A stretch of 45,197 nt of DNA from a virus. The stretch is from positions 1 through 45,197 of the IMG/VR virus record IMGVR_UViG_3300005915_000036; one strand, 5' to 3'. Below the pieces are notes generated by a model. It was not told where the DNA came from, did not search any database, and saw nothing but the letters and a program-made list of their open reading frames with translations. The translations under genes were made by a program, and so were the position numbers. Positions 8,281 through 16,800 of the stretch are shown here, piece by piece. The number at the start of each line of letters is the position of its first letter. The stretch's first letter is position 1.

Positions 8281-10734
8281 ATGGCAAACTATAAATACAT
8301 CATAGTTAATAAACCTGACCGTGGCTTAATGTTGAATGAGCAGGATGCAAACATCTCTAATGAGCATTGCTCTGACTGTAAGAATGTCTATTTCCGTGAC
8401 GGTCAGATTATCAAGAGATTCGGATATGGGACGAAGAAAAGCATTGTTAATGATATTGGAATTGTAAGTGCTGGGAATTATATTCAGTCTGCATACACTG
8501 ATGAAGCAACTCATATCCAGATGCACGAATCTAATATCAATGTATCGACTGCAACTCGCAGATTATATGGTTTTTCATTAGAAGACGCCATGTATTATAA
8601 ACCTGTATCGGGTGTATGGAAAATTTTAGGGAAAGATATAGATAAAGATGCAACCGCTTCTGGTTGGCTAAATTGGGATGAAATTGGCATTCAATACAAC
8701 GGCATGGTACGCAGTTCTTTTGGCGGCATTGACATAGGCTTATCGCCAATATGTTCCGCAAGAACTGCTAACATAAGAGTTGAGATAGATGATGATGCTG
8801 CAAACCCCAATACATTCCGATGGCGACATGCAAATGGTGGCCCGTGGATTCAAGCAGGGGTTGCTTGCACAACAACACCTGTATTATTAAGTGCTGCTGG
8901 GACGCAATATTCTTATGCTTCATTTTCTCTATCGACAGGCGGTGCAGTAAGTGACTATAGCCTTTTCCAGTTTGGGCCTGCTGAAACACTGTTCTACGCT
9001 GATACTACATCTGGGCCAAATGGCTCTTGTATTACTGGGGCATCGTGTCTTCTTGTAAGTACCCTATCAAAAGGATTCACGGCCTTCAAATATTATAACT
9101 CATCAGGATGGGGTGGAGCAGACACGTTATCTTTCTGGTTCTATGCAAACAGGGTTGTCTCGGCAGATGATTTCAGATTCAAGATAGCAAACGATAGCGG
9201 GGCTGCTTATGGTATGCCTCTTTATTCTGAAGATAGTGCGGCGCATGGTGCTTTTATAAACGTACCTATTGACTCTACGTACCCAGCTAATACATGGAAT
9301 AATGCGGTACTGACTTTCTCTACGTTACCAAGCACATATAGCCAAACAAGCAGGCTTTTACTACTTGAGGTTGATTTTGATGGTGCAGGATGGAAGTCTG
9401 TATATTTTGACTATCTACAGCTATTAAAATCAGGTGGAACTACAAACCTCAGTGCTACCTCTACTAAGAAATCTCCAACATTATCTGATGCTGTACTTGC
9501 GAATATAAACTCGTCCACGCAATCGTATCTTGTGACAACGAACTATGAACAAGAACATTACGTCAGATATATAGACAATGGTATTACTGACCCGAAGTGG
9601 ATGTTAGTAGCTGGTGCTGCCGACGCTGGTAGCGGATACAACGATACATCTGCATCTGATTACCATAAGTGTAAGGCGATAAGTGGATATAAGGAGAAGC
9701 TACATTTACTGGGTGGCAGCGAAGATACTGCCGGTACTGGTGCGGTTGATAAGCTACTGCAAGACAGATGGAGTGCAACTAATGACGCTATGGAATGGCA
9801 GGGTGGCGTTGCTACTGCAAGAAACGTTGCCGATACTTCTGGTGCTATTCTCAATGCGGTACGATTAACCGATGATAACAACTACATATTCAAGACAGAC
9901 GCTATTGTAAGGCAGTCATTCTTAGGTGGTGAGTCTGCGATATTCTCATATAACACGGTATTCCAAGAGGATGCTTTATTGGCCGCTAAGATGGTGCAGG
10001 TAATCGGTGACTACTGCTATTGGGTTGGCAGAAGGAATGTATATGCGTTTGGCTCTGGAACAACTATGAGTCCAATTGGCGATGGCATTGAGTCAGAGTT
10101 CTATTCTACTGATGGAATTGAATACGCTGAAGGCCAATACCATCGCCGAAGTTTCTGGATGGATATGAGTATCGTTAATCTTGTGGGTATCATGGTCCCT
10201 GTCAGTAGCAATTATCCAGATAAGGCATTCATGTTTGACCCGGATGAGAAGGTATGGGCGATATGGGATTTCTCTGCTGGTACAAGTACTAATATAACTG
10301 CGTCTGACTATGCAATTGGGTTGGTAACTGAGGGGACAGAAACAAACCTACAGCATTCAGTTCACTTCGGTAACTCATCTGGTGAGTTTTATGAGTTTGA
10401 TACAACTGCTAAGAATGATGGAGCTAAAGCAATAGATGGCTATTGGATTTCCAAGGCATTCTCTAATCCGAAGAGTGAGAGGGCAGAGATTACCGCATGG
10501 AACGGTCTGGACTTTGAAGCTAAAGGTGATGGTATCACTGTGAGTATTAAGGCAGATGACGGTGCATGGCAAGAGATTGAGACAAAGGTTCTGACATCCA
10601 GCTATGATTGGTACACGGTTGGTTTCCATCAACAGGCAAGATTCCTGAAGATCAAGTTCTCTAATTCGACATTGAGTGAAACGTTCTCTGTAAGGTCGTT
10701 TACTATGAGATACGAAGATGGAGCAACTCACTAA
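8281..10734 (+). CDS. Probable tail nozzle protein with inserted jelly-roll (carbohydrate-binding-like) domain
   Basis: An 817-aa protein. The N-terminus (residues ~12-45, DRGLMLNEQDA, CSDCKNVYFRDGQIIKR) resembles the start of podovirus nozzle/tail-tubular-B type beta-propeller proteins. Residues ~240-385 (YYNSSGWGGADTLSFWFYA, LLLEVDFDGAGWKSVYFDY) look like a jelly-roll carbohydrate-binding module inserted in the propeller. The region after ~420 returns to propeller-like sequence (GYKEKLHLLGG, YNTVFQEDALLAAKMVQVIG, MFDPDEKVWAIWDF). It would form the end of the short tail. The inserted module could bind host glycans. The last base is shared with the next ATG. Confidence 0.6.
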   Translation: MANYKYIIVNKPDRGLMLNEQDANISNEHCSDCKNVYFRDGQIIKRFGYGTKKSIVNDIGIVSAGNYIQSAYTDEATHIQMHESNINVSTATRRLYGFSLEDAMYYKPVSGVWKILGKDIDKDATASGWLNWDEIGIQYNGMVRSSFGGIDIGLSPICSARTANIRVEIDDDAANPNTFRWRHANGGPWIQAGVACTTTPVLLSAAGTQYSYASFSLSTGGAVSDYSLFQFGPAETLFYADTTSGPNGSCITGASCLLVSTLSKGFTAFKYYNSSGWGGADTLSFWFYANRVVSADDFRFKIANDSGAAYGMPLYSEDSAAHGAFINVPIDSTYPANTWNNAVLTFSTLPSTYSQTSRLLLLEVDFDGAGWKSVYFDYLQLLKSGGTTNLSATSTKKSPTLSDAVLANINSSTQSYLVTTNYEQEHYVRYIDNGITDPKWMLVAGAADAGSGYNDTSASDYHKCKAISGYKEKLHLLGGSEDTAGTGAVDKLLQDRWSATNDAMEWQGGVATARNVADTSGAILNAVRLTDDNNYIFKTDAIVRQSFLGGESAIFSYNTVFQEDALLAAKMVQVIGDYCYWVGRRNVYAFGSGTTMSPIGDGIESEFYSTDGIEYAEGQYHRRSFWMDMSIVNLVGIMVPVSSNYPDKAFMFDPDEKVWAIWDFSAGTSTNITASDYAIGLVTEGTETNLQHSVHFGNSSGEFYEFDTTAKNDGAKAIDGYWISKAFSNPKSERAEITAWNGLDFEAKGDGITVSIKADDGAWQEIETKVLTSSYDWYTVGFHQQARFLKIKFSNSTLSETFSVRSFTMRYEDGATH

Positions 10735-11075
10735 TGAATCACACACAGATAATATCGTTGCCTAAGATACCAGTGCTTGCTTCGCAGGTTAAAGGTCAGG
10801 AAGCTACGCTGGAAGACGTTAAGAATGATGTGGGGATATTGACCTCATATCTACAACATCTTCAGGCTTCAATTGAGGGTCTATCATCTAATCTATATAA
10901 GGATTTATCCCAAGGGAGATCGAGACATGAAGTTCGAGCAGATACTTGGACTATTGCAGACAATATAGATAACGGTGAGATAAAGTTTTCGCATGGTAAA
11001 AGTCACGAATTACAAGTTATGTTAGGCGGAGTCATGTACTACGTCGGGTTGACCGCTATTCCGGTTGGCCCATAA
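10734..11075 (+). CDS. Small hypothetical tail-region protein
   Basis: A 113-aa protein. Residues ~20-60 form a probable coiled coil (KGQEATLEDVKNDVGILTSY), followed by a short globular beta part ending in GLTAIPVGP. The start overlaps the nozzle gene stop. It could be a trimeric or hexameric tail accessory piece. The family is not recognised. Confidence 0.5.
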   Translation: MNHTQIISLPKIPVLASQVKGQEATLEDVKNDVGILTSYLQHLQASIEGLSSNLYKDLSQGRSRHEVRADTWTIADNIDNGEIKFSHGKSHELQVMLGGVMYYVGLTAIPVGP

Positions 11076-11087
11076 GGAGTTATAGAT

Positions 11088-12587
11088 ATGTCTATGGGAT
11101 ATGATGCAGCTTTACCCAAAGAAGTACCCGGATTTGATTTTGGTGGTGTCGGCATGGGCCTTGCTGGCCTTGGTAGTGTCATGGGTGGCGCAGGGATGAT
11201 GTTCGGTGGCGACGACCCAGAGATGCCTGCCCCTCCGGTCAATACTGGACTGATTAAGCCAGCGGCTAATCCGATGGAGCAAGAGTTATATAATCGTATG
11301 ATGATGATGGCGTTAGAGGTTACACCTAAGAATGTGCCGGAATCTCTGACTTTTGCAGAGGGTGGCAGACCTCAGACTGACGTTATCAATCTGGTAGGTG
11401 AGATAGGACCGGAGTTGTTCGTATCTGACGCTGGTAGAATGAATATGATTGGCGAATCAGGGCCAGAGTTCTTTGACCCTGCATCTAAGGGTACGGTTGT
11501 TCCCAATAAGAACCTCCCCGCTTCTATGGCAGCCGGTAAGGGGCCACAGCAGGTCGGCGGCGACAAAGAGATAGCTATACAGCCAAAGGCTGAGGGAGGG
11601 CGTGTAGGGGGTTCTGTGGGTGCTGGAGGCGACCACGGAGGCGGCAGAGGCAAGGATGGTGACTCTGGTACTAATCTAGCTAACTATCAGCCACAGCAGT
11701 ATCAACCCTCTTATCCGGGGTCACAGTATGCGTTACCAAATACGCTATCCCAGCAGCCATTATTCAATGCAGACCAGACGGCAGGGGCATTAAAGGCTAA
11801 AGGGCCGATTGGCGGTGAGATGGCCAGTAGGGTCTTAAATCAGGGGCCAACATATCAATATGACCCTAATGTGGTTAATCAGGAGTTCCAGGCACAGGTA
11901 TTCGACCCGGCTATGCAGAACTTCCAAAACAACCTATCCCCGTTTATGAGGGAGCAGGCGTTGATGTCTGGTAGTGCTACAGGTGAGGAAACACCTCGAT
12001 ATATTACTCGACAGTTGGGAGATATGGCCCAAGGGTTAGAGGCTCAGAGGTCAGCTATGCAGACTGCTGGAAGGGATAGAGAGACACAGGCTTTTGAGGC
12101 TAACTATAACCGTCAACTACAGGCGATGCCTATTCTTAACGATATGTTCGGTGATGCCTTAGACCCATTGCGTCAGTTGCAAGAGTTTAGGCAGCTTGGT
12201 GGTGATGTTAGCGGTCAGCAATACGATGCGTTAGCTGCCCAGTTACAGCCTCAGTTGGCTACATCGTTCCCAAATACGCAATATAGCCCAAATCCAATTG
12301 GCGGCTCTACTGGTCAGAATCCGTTGACAGTTCAAAGGTTTGCCCAGGGCGGGCGTATAAACCCTGACACGCCTGGAGAAACGAAAATTAACAGAGACTT
12401 AATGGCACATCCTGAGAATATTGGGATGGAACAACCTGCATATACTAACAATCGTTTTGGTGCCGATAAAACTATGGAAAGAGTAATGGGCTTACAGCAG
12501 TTCATGCAGGCGATGTTTGGTGCAAACCAGCCAATGTTACCATCACAAGAGAAGGTGGCAGACTGGAAACAGTTGAGCCAGCTATAA
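11088..12587 (+). CDS. Probable internal virion / ejection protein, first of three
   Basis: A 499-aa Gly/Gln/Met/Pro-rich protein with a hydrophobic Gly-rich N-terminal segment (residues ~20-45) that could associate with membrane. Residues ~100-145 carry two degenerate copies of a motif, VGEIGPELF and IGESGPEFF, followed by GTVVPNKNLP; this EGGxP...VGExGPELF...GTVxPN signature is common in tape-measure and internal virion proteins. The C-terminal half is Gln-rich and disordered-looking. It is followed by two further internal-type proteins, as in podovirus ejectosomes. Confidence 0.55.
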   Translation: MSMGYDAALPKEVPGFDFGGVGMGLAGLGSVMGGAGMMFGGDDPEMPAPPVNTGLIKPAANPMEQELYNRMMMMALEVTPKNVPESLTFAEGGRPQTDVINLVGEIGPELFVSDAGRMNMIGESGPEFFDPASKGTVVPNKNLPASMAAGKGPQQVGGDKEIAIQPKAEGGRVGGSVGAGGDHGGGRGKDGDSGTNLANYQPQQYQPSYPGSQYALPNTLSQQPLFNADQTAGALKAKGPIGGEMASRVLNQGPTYQYDPNVVNQEFQAQVFDPAMQNFQNNLSPFMREQALMSGSATGEETPRYITRQLGDMAQGLEAQRSAMQTAGRDRETQAFEANYNRQLQAMPILNDMFGDALDPLRQLQEFRQLGGDVSGQQYDALAAQLQPQLATSFPNTQYSPNPIGGSTGQNPLTVQRFAQGGRINPDTPGETKINRDLMAHPENIGMEQPAYTNNRFGADKTMERVMGLQQFMQAMFGANQPMLPSQEKVADWKQLSQL

Positions 12588-12600
12588 GGAGATACCAGCA

Positions 12601-13827
12601 ATGGCAGATATAGGCAGAGCATTACAGGGATTATCTATGATGTCCACAGGTGTCGGTAACGCCATGATGGGTTATCAGCAGATACAGCAGAGGCAGCAGT
12701 ATTACGACCAGTTGCGTAAGCAGGAAGAGCGTGTCGCTGCGAGGGACGCGTGGCAACAGAAGAATGCCCAACGGAACTACGATCTGAATGTGTCTAAAAA
12801 CGAGGACGATAAGAAACAAGATGCAGCAGAACAGCTACGGCAGCAGCGGCTTGACCGATTTAACATTGCTAAAGCAGCGGGTGCTATAGACACTGGATTA
12901 GGTGTAGAGCTCTTGGGGAATATCTTAGATGATGGGGCTAATGTTCCTAATCAACAGCAGCCGAATGCTACACCAACGCAGACACCTACACCTTCACCTT
13001 ACGACACGGACTTAGGCGGTTTCGGTATGGGGCTGGGCGATTTAATACCCAGTGCGATAGGGACACAACAACCTACAGTTGCCCCAATGGGTACTCCTAC
13101 GGCGGTAGAAACACCGGCCTATCAAGGCAATTACACCAGTAGGCTAAAGGCTGCCGAGCAGAAAAAGATAGCGGCAAAAAACTATAAGACGCTGTTCCCG
13201 AAGGTTCGGGACAGTATCATTGGTTATGCTAACAATTCAGCAGATAACCTTAAACGCGTTTCTAACGTACTTGAAACTACCACGAAAAGTGATGCAGGTA
13301 ATATTCCAGAGGGCGAGACACCTAACTACACAGAAGTTACCAGAAGTAATGAGCCAGAACTCTTTAAGGTCTTGGAATTGCCCTATGTAGGGATGAAAGA
13401 TTCTCCGTATTCTGGCTCGTCGGCATGGGTTAATAAGGATTACCTAGAGGCTTTTAAGATGACAAGGTTAAGGTCTGCTGTTGCCCGTAAAGTGAAAAAT
13501 ATATTCAAAGGTGAAAAGCTAACTAAAGCTGACCTTGATGCTTTGCGTCAAATGGATGACCTTCCGGTTAGTCCAAAATGGGACTACGATGAAATGAAAG
13601 ATATGAAAAGCGACAAGCTTGCTCGTAAGGTTGCGGACTATGCCCATCTTATTGCAAGTGGTAAGGTTGCTGTACAGAGAGATTCTGAAACAGGGGTAAC
13701 TATGACTCTCCAAAAATGGCAGACGAAAGCATCATATCAGGCGTTATCACCTACAGACAGGAAGACATTCAATAGAAGAGTGGCCGCCGGAGCAATTACC
13801 CCAGAAGATATTAAAAGGATGAAATAA
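12601..13827 (+). CDS. Probable internal virion / ejection protein, second of three
   Basis: A 408-aa protein. Residues ~20-90 are an almost continuous charged, Gln-rich helix (QQIQQRQQYYDQLRKQEER). Residues ~115-175 are a Pro/Thr/Gln-rich linker, and the C-terminal half is a basic helical region. No catalytic motif is visible. AGGAG precedes the start (12587-12591). It is placed between two internal-type proteins, and its stop abuts the start of the 1771-aa gene, which supports a role in the ejectosome. Confidence 0.55.
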   Translation: MADIGRALQGLSMMSTGVGNAMMGYQQIQQRQQYYDQLRKQEERVAARDAWQQKNAQRNYDLNVSKNEDDKKQDAAEQLRQQRLDRFNIAKAAGAIDTGLGVELLGNILDDGANVPNQQQPNATPTQTPTPSPYDTDLGGFGMGLGDLIPSAIGTQQPTVAPMGTPTAVETPAYQGNYTSRLKAAEQKKIAAKNYKTLFPKVRDSIIGYANNSADNLKRVSNVLETTTKSDAGNIPEGETPNYTEVTRSNEPELFKVLELPYVGMKDSPYSGSSAWVNKDYLEAFKMTRLRSAVARKVKNIFKGEKLTKADLDALRQMDDLPVSPKWDYDEMKDMKSDKLARKVADYAHLIASGKVAVQRDSETGVTMTLQKWQTKASYQALSPTDRKTFNRRVAAGAITPEDIKRMK

Positions 13828-16800
13828 ATGGTAACGGCAAGAGAACTGCTCGACAGCACCAACGATACGACTACAGTAACACCAGATGACCAAGGCGTAA
13901 CCGCTCGTAGTTTATTGGACCGGGAAGCAACTGTTGACACTTATAATAGCATGAATAACCGGCAACGGATGAATCATCAACTAATTCAACCGCCAGATGG
14001 GTTTGAGCCTGGGTTAGATGTATCTGATGTTCAAATGGGCGAACATCCACCGAGGGAGATAGTTCAGCCTACATCGCCTCAACCTGTTGATTTGGACACG
14101 GCATCGCTAGGGTGGGATATACCGGCTGACCCATCCACAGCACCGTCTGGATTTGAGATTCCTGACGAGTTGAAACCTACAGTACCGGAACCGGGTTTGT
14201 ATTCGCCAGAAGCGTTGGCCGGGAAACATGGCCGATTCGTTGACGAGTATGTTGGGCCCCCTGCCCGTAGCGTGAAACGTGATTACGCTGCTAGTTTAGG
14301 CCAAGGAATTATGACTGTTGGGGCTGCCGGTAAAAGCCTCAACGAGGTTGTCTATACTTTAACTGGAAACCAGAAAAAGGCCGACTCTTTTATGAGGCAA
14401 GCTCGGGAGTTAAAGGAGATGGCCAGTGGTCGTGAATGGGGTACTACGATAAATAGGGTTGAAGATGTAAAAAGCTTCAAAGACTTTGTTCATTTAGCAG
14501 GTAATTTTATAGGCAAACAAACCCCCATCCTGACGGCTCTTTATGGTGCTGGTGTATTAAGTGGTCCTATAGGGGGGATGTTAGTTGGAAGTGCTTTAGA
14601 GACAGGCTTCATTTATGGGGATATGTCTGACAGGGGACTCAGAGGAAAGAAAGAGGCTAAGACTGCTATAGCTTTTGGAACCATAGCGGGTATATTAGAT
14701 TATCTTCCTGTTATGCGAGTCCTAAACCGTACTGGGTACGGCAAGAAGGCAAAAGGAGCTGTTGTCAGGGAGTTAGTTAAAGATGGCTATCTCCTGACTG
14801 CTGGCAAAGAGGGAGCAAAGCAATACTTCATAGGTTCAGGGACAGAGGGCGCACAGACTGTCATCGAAAGGGCCGCAATAAAGTGGATTGATAGGAATTA
14901 TAAAGTGTTCGACGCAGAAGGTCGTAGCGAGATAATGAATGCCATGCTGGGCGGTGGTTTCTTAGAGGGGATAATAGGGGTGGGAACCTCTCCTATGCAG
15001 GTTAATCATGCTAAATCTCAGTTCCCATACATAGAAGATATGGAGTATCAGGACGAGCAGGCTGATCTATTACAACAATCGCAGGAAACGGCAACAGAAG
15101 ACATCCTCACTAAGAAGATGGTAGATGAGTTAGGAATAGAGGAACAAGAGGCACGGACAGCAGTTAGAGAAGCTATTGATAAGAACAAGCAAGAGGGGGG
15201 AGACTTTGTTCCTGCGTCAGATGAATCTATTGATAAGAACATGGCAGAGGGTCTTGCTCCTGCAAAGGCTCCTGAACCTATTGTTGTACCGGGGAGAACG
15301 AGGTTACAGAAGAAGCAGGACAGCACAAGACAGCGGAAAGAACATAATATTCTCAAGAGAATCCAGAGAAACGCTTTTGAGAGAGAGGTCAGCCCGGAAG
15401 ACATTAAACTATATCATAGAATCCGAGAGAAGCAGATAACGGAGGAAATCCAAACAGAGGCAATGGGTGGGCAAGAAGATGTTGCTGTGGGTAAGCTATT
15501 AGAGTTAGAAGGCGAAATAGCAATACTCAAGTCTTTATCTACAGAGGTGGCTGATAGTTCTATAAATGATGCGGTTAATGTGGCTCAAGAGCAGGCCGAC
15601 CAAGGGGGTAAGCCCTTGTATGTTGTTCAGGATTCTGGCGGTAGAGTGATAACTGTTAGCAATAAACCGAAGGGGAATAACTTCGTTAGGGTTGCTCCAC
15701 AGGAGAAGGGGCAAACATCATCGCCTACGGCAATGGAGTTGTTACAAAAGACAGAAACAGTTGGCCCGCAATATACCCCGTTCCCAAGCACGGAACTTCC
15801 TGCCCAGATGCAGCAGGAGCAGATGGGGCCGCCTGATGCTTATGTTCCCAAGGTTGACAGCAAAGGGCAGATAATAGGGAAGGACGGGGAAGTGATTGGA
15901 CAGGTGTTAGAGAAGGGTGATGTTGGAAAGGCAACGCCTGCGTCTAAAAGGATATTCTCTGACGAGCAATATCAGCAGGACAAGAAAGATGTTATGGGTG
16001 GCAGTACTCTGTCAGCAGGTATAGACCCTGTAAGGTTTGCAAAAGCACTTCGTATTGGTGCATATCACCTTGAGAGTTTAGCGATAGCGGCTAAAGGGAA
16101 GGCGATCAGTTTTGCCGAATGGTCTGCAAAGATGATAGCAGACCTGGGTAAGAATATAAGTCCGCACCTTGATAAGATATGGGCAGATGTTAATAAAACG
16201 CAGTCAAACGCCCAACCAACAGAGGGAACAAAGAAACCAAAAACATCTGCTATTGCCGAACAGCTTTTGCAAGACCTACAAATCGAACCAGCACAGAAGA
16301 AAGGGAAGAAAAAGAGGAAGAAAGCACCTACGCCTCCTAAAGGGCCAGCGACTGCTGAAGAAGCCGCACAACAGGCAATGCCGATATTAAAAAAGTTGCA
16401 GTCTGGCGAACTCGATATAAAAGATGTTGGTGCGAAGGATATAAGGAATCCTGGAGAAACAGAAGCTACCCGCCAGATGATTGCAGCGGTTACTGAGATA
16501 AGGCGTGGAACTGCGAAGACCACAAAGCAGAAGATATGGAAGAAGGCAAAAGAAATACTTGCTAACCCTGCGGAGCGTGAACGCCTATTAAATAAGATAG
16601 CGAATGAACAAGCTGCTTCGACACCGGAAGAAGAAGGTGCGATGCAGATTCTAACAGAGGAGATTGGCAATAAAGGCTTTCTAGAGGGTGACGAAGATGT
16701 AGTAATGGAAGGTCTTAGGATGGATAGCAACAGGGAGGTAATAAAGACTTTGCATGGCCAGATACTTGTAATGAGTTCTGGCCTTATGAGACAGTTTGAT

